The position numbers were made by a program, and so were the translations under genes. From contig CP070700.1 of the NCBI GenBank assembly GCA_020349865.1, forward strand, positions 25,868 through 33,997: DNA of 8,130 nucleotides, written 5' to 3'. The notes under the pieces are model-generated. The model worked only from the letters and a program-made list of their open reading frames with translations, ran no database searches and was not told the origin of the DNA. Shown here in pieces: positions 1 to 4,531 of this stretch. Origin of the DNA: Desulfobacteraceae bacterium. Lineage in GTDB: Bacteria > Desulfobacterota > DSM-4660 > Desulfatiglandales > Desulfatiglandaceae. Positions within the stretch are counted from its first letter, which is position 1. Each line of letters opens with the position of its first letter.

Positions 1-1
1 A

Positions 2-262
2 AGAGAGCAAATCTATCCCACCACGGCGAAACGGCAATTTCAGGAAGAAAAACTGCGCGTTGAGACCGAGAAATTCCGCGTAGGAAGATCAACCAACTTT
101 CTTGTTGCGCAGGCGCAGCGTGATCTCGTGTCCAGCCAGATATCGGAAATCCAGGCTGTCGTGAAATATTTGAAATCCCTGGTTGAACTTCATAGACTTG
201 AAGGTTCGCTGCTTGAACGTCGTGGTATTCTTGCACCTGGCCGAGAGCCAGCCGACCTGTAA
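2..262 (+). CDS. TolC/OprM-family outer membrane efflux protein, C-terminal part only
   Basis: This is an open frame running in from the left edge and ending at TAA 260-262, giving 86 residues. The reading KFRVGRSTNFLVAQAQRDL followed by a helix containing VKYLKSLVELHRLEG is the typical last coiled-coil hairpin of TolC-like proteins. In such proteins a K(Y/F)R-G-(S/T)-(N/D)-(F/L)-V--AQ-(R/D)L segment is followed by a Y--(L/S)L-L----G helix. Family members form trimeric channels spanning the outer membrane and periplasm, and they dock onto an adaptor and an inner-membrane pump. The start, signal peptide and first structural repeat lie outside the window. The tail after the helix (about 15 residues) is short and looks non-conserved. 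The partner pump is unknown: the RND operon in this window starts 3.6 kb downstream, so the channel may serve it or an unseen system to the left. Confidence 0.85.
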   Translation, partial: REQIYPTTAKRQFQEEKLRVETEKFRVGRSTNFLVAQAQRDLVSSQISEIQAVVKYLKSLVELHRLEGSLLERRGILAPGREPADL

Positions 263-298
263 CCAAAGGAGTGCTACAGCTCGTGATGTATACGCCCC

Positions 299-621
299 AT
301 GACATTCTGCCTCATGGGTTTAGGAATGCTCGCGTTTTCATATGTGGAAGTGATATGGATCATTTTCCCTTTTGTCCTGCTTTTCTCTTTAGGGCTTGGG
401 GGAGTATGGTACTGAGAGGGGCGATTTTAAGGGAATATTTTGGGAGAAATTCCTTTGGTAAAATGCTCGGGATCATCATGGGGCCCGCGTCGATTGGAGG
501 AATTATAGGTCCCACCTTAGCTGGGTGGGCATTTGATACCCTGGGGAGCTATCAAATTGTGTAGCTTGTTTTTTGCGGAATCATTATCCTGTCAACGGGA
601 TTTGTACTAAGGATTAGGTAG
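299..621 (+). pseudogene. Remnant of an MFS transporter C-terminus (frameshift plus in-frame stop)
   Basis: Two frames together give a recognisable MFS C-terminal end. The frame starting at 299 reads MGLGMLAFSYVEVIWIIFPF and continues with a glycine-rich segment (LGLGGVWY) until a TGA at 413-415. The frame one base back then reads LRGAILREYFGR and GKMLGIIMGPASIGGIIGP, followed by LAGWAFDTLGSYQIV. It meets a TAG where a Trp codon is expected (559-561) and resumes as LVFCGIIILSTGFVLRIR to TAG 619-621. The REYFGR-(x)-FG motif, the GP-GG-IGP-LAGW-FD helix and the order of segments fit helices 10-12 of an MFS carrier. The first nine or ten helices are missing, since only 36 bp separate this from the TolC-family stop, which implies an earlier deletion. 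The substrate cannot be told. The last stop coincides with the first bases of a palindromic repeat, so the real end may also be displaced. Confidence 0.7.
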
Positions 622-659
622 TGCCCGCCCATAAATGCTGATTTTTCTCAATCTCTGCG
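619..659 (+). repeat. Truncated half-copy of the palindromic repeat found intact at 1283-1424
   Basis: The 41 bases 619-659 align without gaps to 1282-1322, with 32 identical positions by eye. They share the 5' motif TAGTGCCCG and the 3' motif CAATCTCTGCG. The similarity stops right after this point, and no matching right arm follows. It is therefore a degenerate left end of the same repeat family, not a full element. Confidence 0.6.
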
Positions 660-774
660 CATGCCCTGTTGAGTGCGACGCCTGTTCCTCCGGGGCGCAG
701 CCTCTACCCTCTCTCCGAGCTGTAAGCGGGGCCTCAGACTTGACCACGCGAAACCTATTTTTTTATGCTTTTCA

Positions 775-799
775 ATACCCCGTCCGCTTGCGGCGGGGT
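775..799 (+). repeat. REP-like palindrome, copy 1
   Basis: The sequence folds as ACCCCG-(T bulge)-CCGC-TT-GCGG-CGGGGT, a 10-bp stem with one bulged T and a tight TT turn. It agrees with the hairpin at 867-891 at about 20 of 25 positions, including the shared GCTTGCG tip and the CGGGGT foot. Such short GC-rich palindromes in intergenic DNA are typical of REP elements. It is followed by only three T residues, so it is a poor Rho-independent terminator, though it might still act as one for transcripts from the left. Confidence 0.55.
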
Positions 800-808
800 T
801 TCCGCTAG

Positions 809-843
809 TTCCCTCTCCCTGGGGAAGGGGTAGGGTGAGGGGG
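809..843. repeat. Imperfect CCCTCTCCC/GGGTGAGGG palindrome
   Basis: A pyrimidine run (CCCTCTCCCT) is directly followed by a purine-rich run (AAGGGGTAGGGTGAGGGGG). The two can pair imperfectly. Similar CCCTCTCCC...AGGGTGAGGG palindromes are widespread in intergenic DNA of many proteobacteria. Here it lies exactly between the two REP-like hairpins, so the three may form one compound repeat unit. Confidence 0.4.
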
Positions 844-866
844 TAAAAGTAGTATTATGCCGCTAC

Positions 867-891
867 ATATCCCGATTGCTTGCGTCGGGGT
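867..891 (+). repeat. REP-like palindrome, copy 2
   Basis: This is a degenerate relative of the hairpin at 775-799 in the same orientation, 92 bp further on. CCCGA (871-875) pairs with TCGGG (885-889), and an inner GC-TT-GC tip is shared with copy 1. The stem is weaker because of mismatches at 876-877 and 884. Confidence 0.5.
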
Positions 892-1216
892 CATTGATTA
901 CTGGATAGACATAACCAGGTTTGAGGTTGAATCCATTAAGCTTTGAATTTCATCATCCAGGCAAAATTGTAAAAAAAAAGAAAATCAACTAAAATTCGCA
1001 AAAAATGAAGATAACGGCAGATTCCCAATGTTGATAACTTTATTCACAAAAAGCTATTTTCCTTTAACTATCTGGAATTCGTTTCGAACTGTACTTTAAT
1101 AATTTCTTTGTTTCCCGGCAAGTTATGTAGCCAGGTCAATTTTCCTCGTGAATGATATAACTTATGCTTTGTCTAAAATATGCCTCAAGCCAAGTGTTTT
1201 TCTTCGGCTACTGTCT
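892..1216. other. AT-rich spacer without recognisable features
   Basis: This stretch contains A-runs and short ORFs only. I found no ribosome binding site with a credible protein, no tRNA-like fold and no long repeat. It reads as non-coding or strongly decayed DNA. Confidence 0.5.
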
Positions 1217-1245
1217 TTGACAGACCTTTGCAAATTTATTAGATT
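1217..1245 (+). promoter_or_regulatory. Possible sigma-70 promoter for a non-coding transcript
   Basis: A perfect TTGACA (1217-1222) is followed after 17 bases by TAGATT (1240-1245), which matches the -10 consensus at four of six positions. The predicted start is near 1252. No protein gene follows, but a strong terminator lies at 1463-1503, which would bound a transcript of about 250 nt. The evidence is motif matching only in AT-rich DNA, where chance matches are common. Confidence 0.25.
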
Positions 1246-1282
1246 TAACCTGCAAATCTATATTGGCTGTACAAAGCTACTT

Positions 1283-1424
1283 AGTGCCCGGCCGAAAACT
1301 GTTATTTTCCCCAATCTCTGCGTCAGGCTCAAATTATAATCCTCGAAATACTCAATGTATTCCTCTGGTTATAATTTTCGCCTTCCTTGATCTTGGAAAA
1401 AACCCTAGTTTTCGTTCAGACACT
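1283..1424. repeat. MITE-like 140-bp palindromic element with flanking direct repeat
   Basis: The segment is one long imperfect inverted repeat. Its ends pair as AGTGCCCGGCCGAAAACT with the reverse complement of AGTTTTCGTTCAGACACT. The interior pairs through AAATTATAA with TTATAATTTT, and the centre is a small hairpin, AATAC-TCAAT-GTATT. The 7-bp word CTACTTA occurs at 1277-1283 and again at 1423-1429, just at the ends, and looks like a target-site duplication. There is no internal gene, so it would be a non-autonomous element mobilised in trans. A truncated relative is at 619-659. As RNA it would form one long hairpin. The exact boundary is uncertain by one or two bases because the direct repeat overlaps the termini. 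Confidence 0.6.
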
Positions 1425-1462
1425 ACTTATCAAGATTCGCAATAACCTTCCTTATTAACCTC

Positions 1463-1503
1463 AGCCCCCTGAGTTTTGCCTCCTTTCTCAGGGGCTTTTT
1501 TTT
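1463..1503 (+). terminator. Strong Rho-independent terminator without an obvious gene upstream
   Basis: AGCCC(C)CTGAG at 1463-1473 pairs with CTCAGGGGCT at 1487-1496, with one bulged C and a 13-nt loop. It is followed directly by an uninterrupted T-tract to 1503. This is the classic + strand terminator layout. The nearest genes on this strand end at 262 (TolC-like) and 621 (MFS remnant), so it either ends a non-coding transcript or is left from a lost gene. Confidence 0.75.
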
Positions 1504-1750
1504 GTCATTTTTTTTACAGGCTCAACCCACCTTCCTTCCTCTCCGCCTCTACCTTTGCACAATGTAGGTGAGTAAATCTTTGCCAATAAATGGAATTAGA
1601 TTTTTCAAAAAGAGGTGTGTTTCTTTTGCTGAATTTTTTAACTATACATAAGATGTCGCTAACTATATTGAAATTATTATGAAAAGTCTGATTGCAATTT
1701 TCTGGCACGATATTCGCTTTAAGCATAATCAAAACGGGATTTCAATCTGT
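1504..1750. other. AT-rich spacer without recognisable features
   Basis: The only longer open frame, on the minus strand (72 codons), has no recognisable domain and no convincing ribosome binding site. Its composition matches the surrounding AT-rich DNA. I see no RNA gene or repeat here. Confidence 0.45.
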
Positions 1751-1771
1751 TCTATCCACTTAAACGGTAAA

Positions 1772-1856
1772 AAGTGCCACCGAACTCCACATCAAGCGGT
1801 GTGATGACAGGTAGACTCAAAAGGTTATTCTTTTGAGGGATTCTGACGTGGCACTT
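1772..1856. repeat. Nested hairpin with AAGTGCCAC / GTGGCACTT ends
   Basis: A perfect 9-bp pair, AAGTGCCAC (1772-1780) and GTGGCACTT (1848-1856), encloses an inner 8-bp stem, CTCAAAAG (1816-1823) and CTTTTGAG (1830-1837), with a 6-nt loop. The preceding bases (1758-1780, CACTTAAACGGTAAAAAGTG) resemble, from memory, the repeated terminal motifs of IS21-type insertion sequences. A decayed transposon end is therefore one explanation and a structured RNA the other. No transposase gene is present. Confidence 0.45.
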
Positions 1857-1861
1857 AAAAT

Positions 1862-1947
1862 GCTTCCCGGGTGTTAGTTGAGTCCAACTAGTGGGTATCT
1901 TTTCAAAGGAGGCACCCGCTGGAGGAGGAAACCGCAGCCCGGGAAGC
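1862..1947. other. Candidate multibranched structured RNA or palindromic element
   Basis: A perfect 10-bp stem, GCTTCCCGGG (1862-1871) with CCCGGGAAGC (1938-1947), closes a 66-nt interior. Inside, in order, are a hairpin TAGTTG-agtc-CAACTA (1875-1890) and an abutting helix GTGGGT (1891-1896) with ACCCGC (1914-1919), which contains one G-T pair. A weak third hairpin is closed by CTG and CAG (1919-1921 and 1935-1937). The fold resembles a cloverleaf, but it does not match tRNA, and I could not match it to RNase P, SRP, tmRNA, 6S or the common riboswitches from memory. Its local GC is clearly higher than its flanks. The strand is unknown because the stems are nearly symmetrical. Confidence 0.4.
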
Positions 1948-1956
1948 TATCATATT

Positions 1957-2347
1957 TGGCAGAATTCTAAAGGCCATACTTTGTCGGCCAATCCCCAGTT
2001 AGATACTGGAAAAAACAACTTCCTGTCTATCCAGCATTGAGCATTTAGTCCTACCAAGGGCGTGCACAAAAATAACCTACCATTTTCGCATCCCATCTTC
2101 AGACCATCTTTGACTGCTCCTTAATCGCAAAATCTTCGAAATAGCACTACTAAAAAACATCTCCGCCGAGGCCCAGACCTAACTTGATGACAGGTTTTGA
2201 ATTCCATATCTTTGGATAGCTACCCCGATCCTGTGACCCTCCGCAGGCCTGTGAACTGGTTCCTGCGTATATAATATCGCAAAGCCGCCTTGAAATAGGC
2301 AAGATATAGTTCTTGTTGAAGGTTGTGCGTTTATCTTGTGGGTTAAA
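1957..2347. other. Spacer upstream of lipA, no gene recognised
   Basis: No convincing coding frame is present; the minus-strand frame that runs into the lipA start region is a shadow of lipA. A small hairpin, CCAGT-TAGAT-ACTGG, lies at 1995-2009. Positions 2062-2147 form a weak inverted repeat with GTGC and GCAC at the ends and related inner words (ATTTTCGCAT and ATCGCAAAAT). This could be another degenerate palindromic repeat, but the pairing is poor. Confidence 0.35.
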
Positions 2348-2376
2348 TTGACATACAGAAATATGTCTGATAAATT
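2348..2376 (+). promoter_or_regulatory. Probable lipA promoter with an embedded palindrome
   Basis: A consensus TTGACA (2348-2353) is followed after 17 bases by TAAATT (2371-2376), placing the transcript start near 2383, about 35 bp before the lipA ATG. The perfect inverted repeat GACATA-cagaaa-TATGTC (2350-2367) overlaps the -35 box and spacer and is a candidate repressor site. A second -10-like TATAAT at 2394-2399 lies too close to the ribosome binding site and lacks a spaced -35. Confidence 0.4.
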
Positions 2377-2417
2377 TTGATCGACTTTCTTTGTATAATT
2401 CGTTCAAGGGATACTTG

Positions 2418-3296
2418 ATGGTTGTTTCAGGACCAAAACCCTCATGGCTGAGGCGCAGAATACCGGCACCTGGCCGTAACGCAACCGTGGTGGCGGCTGT
2501 CAAAGGCAGGGGACTTCACACTGTCTGCGAGGAGGCACATTGCCCTAATCAGATGGAGTGCTTCAGCCGCGGTACGGCTACTTTCCTTCTCCTGGGGCCC
2601 AGTTGTACCCGCCGCTGCACCTTCTGCGCCATAGACAAATCACGTATCCATCCCCCGGATCCTGGTGAACCACTTCGCACCGCTCAGGCAGTTGCTCAAA
2701 TGGAATTAAGCTTTTGTGTCGTGACCATGGTTACCAGAGATGATCTCCCGGATGGCGGGGCCGCGCATGTAGCCCGGACCATCGAGGCCATACGCAAGGA
2801 GTGCCCGGGTGTAGGCATTGAAATCCTTATTTCTGATCTTGCCGGTAACTGGGATGCACTCAAGACGGTGCTTGCAGCGGGGTCGGAAGTCTTGAACCAT
2901 AACCTGGAAACAGTGCCCCGGTTGTACCCCCAGGTACGCCCTATGGCCGATTATAAATGCTCATTGGAGATTCTTGCGCGGGCTGCTGCACAAGTTCCGT
3001 CCATAGTTACCAAATCGGGCCTTATGTTAGGACTTGGCGAGAGGAAGGAGGAAGTCCTCAAGGCTATGGACGATCTGCGGGAGTCCGGTTGTCACCTGCT
3101 CACCTTGGGCCAATACCTGGCCCCTTCAGAAAAACACCAGCCTGTCGTGCGTTATGTCCCTCCTGAGGAGTTTGTCGATTATGAGGCAGAGGCTATGAAC
3201 CGCGGATTCTCTGGTGTAGCCAGTGGGCCCTTGGTCAGGAGCTCCTATGAGGCCGTCAAGCTTTACAAAACAGCTCGCAATCAGCTTTCAATTTAA
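2418..3296 (+). CDS. lipA: Lipoyl synthase (LipA), radical SAM enzyme
   Basis: LipA inserts two sulfur atoms at C6 and C8 of the octanoyl chain carried by lipoyl domains (2-oxoacid dehydrogenases, GcvH) in the cytoplasm. The 292-residue product has the LipA-specific auxiliary cluster motif CEEAHCPNQMEC (Cys37, Cys42, Cys48) and the radical SAM motif CTRRCTFC (Cys63, Cys67, Cys70). It also has RDDLPDGGA (108-115), NHNLETVPRLY (160-170), TKSGLMLGLGE (198-208), TLGQYL (229-234) and the terminal RSSY (274-277), whose serine ligates the auxiliary cluster. Length is normal for the family. The ATG at 2418 is chosen because AAGGG (2406-2410) sits 7 bp upstream; an in-frame TTG at 2391 would add nine residues without a ribosome binding site. 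Some normally conserved positions differ: VVTMVTRDD where Ser is usual before V-RDD, ILISDLAGN for the usual PDF-GD, and YKCSL for Y-RSL. No lipB is adjacent. Confidence 0.93.
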   Translation: MVVSGPKPSWLRRRIPAPGRNATVVAAVKGRGLHTVCEEAHCPNQMECFSRGTATFLLLGPSCTRRCTFCAIDKSRIHPPDPGEPLRTAQAVAQMELSFCVVTMVTRDDLPDGGAAHVARTIEAIRKECPGVGIEILISDLAGNWDALKTVLAAGSEVLNHNLETVPRLYPQVRPMADYKCSLEILARAAAQVPSIVTKSGLMLGLGERKEEVLKAMDDLRESGCHLLTLGQYLAPSEKHQPVVRYVPPEEFVDYEAEAMNRGFSGVASGPLVRSSYEAVKLYKTARNQLSI

Positions 3297-3415
3297 TGGC
3301 ATCTGACCAGGCAAGGTCCGTGAGCTACAGAATTGCGTAGAGCAGGCGGCGAATGTCCGGAAAATCGCAAGAAGACCTTTGTATTGCAAGATGAAAGAGT
3401 TCGGATTACCCTGAG
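3296..3415 (+). pseudogene. Possible decayed frame following lipA
   Basis: An ATG overlaps the lipA stop (TAATG) and opens MASDQARSVSYRIA, followed by TAG. The same frame then continues as EQAANVRKIARRPLYCKMKE up to a TGA at 3413-3415. The overlap and the continuing readable composition suggest a once-coupled downstream gene that has decayed. I do not recognise the protein, and the evidence is weak. Confidence 0.2.
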
Positions 3416-3456
3416 CCAGGCCATGGTTGTTTTCAAGAAAAAGATCAGGTTTTTTT
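3410..3456 (+). terminator. Weak candidate terminator downstream of lipA
   Basis: CCTGA (3410-3414) can pair with TCAGG (3445-3449), directly followed by seven T residues. The loop is large (30 nt) with a small internal TTTTC/GAAAA pairing, so the hairpin is weak. Its position between lipA and the next promoter is right for a lipA terminator. Confidence 0.3.
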
Positions 3457-3465
3457 ATTATTTAC

Positions 3466-3479
3466 CTACCGATAGGTAG
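3466..3479. promoter_or_regulatory. Candidate TetR-family operator
   Basis: CTACC-GATA-GGTAG is a perfect 5-bp inverted repeat with a 4-bp centre. Its size and its TACC/GGTA half-sites are typical of operators for small TetR-family repressors of efflux genes. It ends 8 bp before a near-consensus -35 box, and the next + strand gene is a TetR regulator followed by an efflux operon, so autoregulation is the simplest reading. Confidence 0.55.
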
Positions 3480-3487
3480 AATTTATC

Positions 3488-3516
3488 TTGACTGCCAGAA
3501 AATTCTGCAATAAAAT
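3488..3516 (+). promoter_or_regulatory. Near-consensus sigma-70 promoter for the tetR-efflux operon
   Basis: TTGACT (3488-3493) and TAAAAT (3511-3516), each one base from consensus, are 17 bp apart. The predicted start is near 3523. This leaves a leader of about 380 nt before the TetR ATG at 3905, most of it taken up by the inverted-repeat segment 3569-3847. Confidence 0.6.
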
Positions 3517-3568
3517 ATATTGTCATTATAAAAAAGGTAACACTATTAGCTTTTTGAAAATAGTACAA

Positions 3569-3847
3569 GAAGGGCCATGGGGATCTCTTTTTCAAATGCC
3601 GCATAAGCCGGCCGCTCGGCTGAGCTCGCCGCATGCCTCATTACATGGAACGGCATATTGGCCCTAAAATTTAGCCCAGGACAGCCCCAGAAGGTAACCT
3701 TCATAAAAGAGGCCGCCCTCTCTGCTTACCCGGCACACTTCTTGGCGGGCCTTCTCAGTACCCCTGTTCAAGGCCCAGGGGGCGTTCCACGAGCTTTGTA
3801 GAATTTTTGTGATGCGGCTTTTGAAAAAGAGATCCCCATGGCCCTTC
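3569..3847. mobile_element. 279-bp segment bounded by 36-bp near-perfect inverted repeats (MITE-like or giant leader hairpin)
   Basis: The left arm 3569-3604 begins GAAGGGCCATGGGGATCTCT and ends GCCGCAT. The right arm 3812-3847 is its reverse complement at 35 of 36 positions; the only difference is T3597 against the complement of T3819. The 207-bp interior is GC-rich and contains small palindromes: AGCCG/CGGCT near 3605-3620, GAAGGTAACCTTC at 3690-3702, and GGGCCTT/AAGGCCC between about 3749 and 3778. A minus-strand frame of 61 codons (TTG start at 3849, ending at 3664) crosses the interior. It has no domain I recognise and no start signal, so I do not call it a gene. No target-site duplication is visible at the outer ends. 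The segment lies between the operon promoter and the TetR start codon. Confidence 0.6.
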
Positions 3848-3904
3848 AATCTATGATTGGGTTTTTAAGAGGCTAAAGCGTTACTAAAAAAACAGGTTTG
3901 CTTC

Positions 3905-4528
3905 ATGAAACAGGGCCCGAAAAAAATAGAGGGGAATAATGCAAGGGAGAGGCTGCTGGAGGCAGGGACAGCCCTTTTTGGCGAAAGGGGCTATGCCGGT
4001 ACTTTTGTAAGAGAAATTGTAGACCGGGCCGGTGTGACCAAGCCAATGCTCTATTATTATTTTAAGAGTAAAGAAGGAATGTTTTACACTATTTTGGACG
4101 GGGCTGCCGAGCAGCAGGAGGTCATACTGGCCCAAGCCCTTGAAGCACCCGGCGCAGTGCTGGACCGGCTTATTTACCTCTATCGCCGTATTTATGAGGG
4201 CCTGATAGAGCATCAAAACCTGTTTAAGATGATTTACAACCTGGTCTTTGGCCCTCGCCAGGGAGCCCCCGATTATGACATTGATCAATATCACCGTCGT
4301 ATGGTTGATGCAATAAAGACAATTTATTTAGAGGGGCTCGCCCAGGGTGAGGTGAAGGAGGCGGATGCGGATGAGGTGGCAATTCTTGTCCTGAGCCTGC
4401 TTGATTTCTGCTTACACATGGAATATGTGCATCTGGACTCATCAGATCCTGAGAGACCTGAACGTTTGCTGCGCCTGGCCTTCCAGGGTTTGGGCGAAAG
4501 CATCATTTCCGATAAAAAAGGTAAATGA
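3905..4528 (+). CDS. TetR/AcrR-family transcriptional regulator
   Basis: This 207-residue protein has the standard TetR layout. The N-terminal DNA-binding domain runs from about residue 13 to 60: RERLLEAGTALFGERGY, then the helix-turn-helix FVREIVDRAGVTKPMLYYYF with the characteristic YYYFKSKEGMF end. The C-terminal two-thirds is all-helical and variable (ligand binding and dimerisation), and includes LIYLYRRIYEGLIEHQNLFKM. It should bind DNA as a dimer and release it on binding a ligand, often a pump substrate. It is the first gene of an operon: its TGA lies 3 bp before the adaptor ATG. The likely site is the palindrome at 3466-3479. The ribosome binding site before ATG 3905 is poor (only AGGT, about 9 bp upstream), but no better in-frame start exists. 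The ligand cannot be deduced. Confidence 0.92.
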   Translation: MKQGPKKIEGNNARERLLEAGTALFGERGYAGTFVREIVDRAGVTKPMLYYYFKSKEGMFYTILDGAAEQQEVILAQALEAPGAVLDRLIYLYRRIYEGLIEHQNLFKMIYNLVFGPRQGAPDYDIDQYHRRMVDAIKTIYLEGLAQGEVKEADADEVAILVLSLLDFCLHMEYVHLDSSDPERPERLLRLAFQGLGESIISDKKGK

Positions 4529-4531
4529 AAT

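Noticed and set aside
619..1424. CRISPR array, because of repeated related sequences
   Set aside because: There are only two divergent copies, 660 bp apart, with no regular spacing or spacers, and no cas genes.
1148..1445. Two overlapping + strand open frames of about 60 codons
   Set aside because: Both run through the palindromic element and have no ribosome binding site or recognisable protein; the element's own sequence explains them.
1514..1732. 72-codon minus-strand open frame
   Set aside because: It has AT-rich composition, no recognisable domain and no good ribosome binding site. It remains possible but unsupported.
1862..1947. tRNA or selenocysteine tRNA, suggested by the cloverleaf-like fold
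   Set aside because: There is no T-arm motif (GGTTCGA-like), no CCA-proximal pattern, and the closing stem is too long for an ordinary tRNA.
2150..2503. 117-codon minus-strand open frame overlapping the lipA start
   Set aside because: It overlaps the well-supported lipA gene and its promoter, and the translation resembles no family.
3664..3849. 61-codon minus-strand frame inside the inverted-repeat segment, possibly cargo of the element
   Set aside because: It starts only with TTG inside the right arm, has no ribosome binding site and no domain I recognise. I mention it in the element entry but do not call it.
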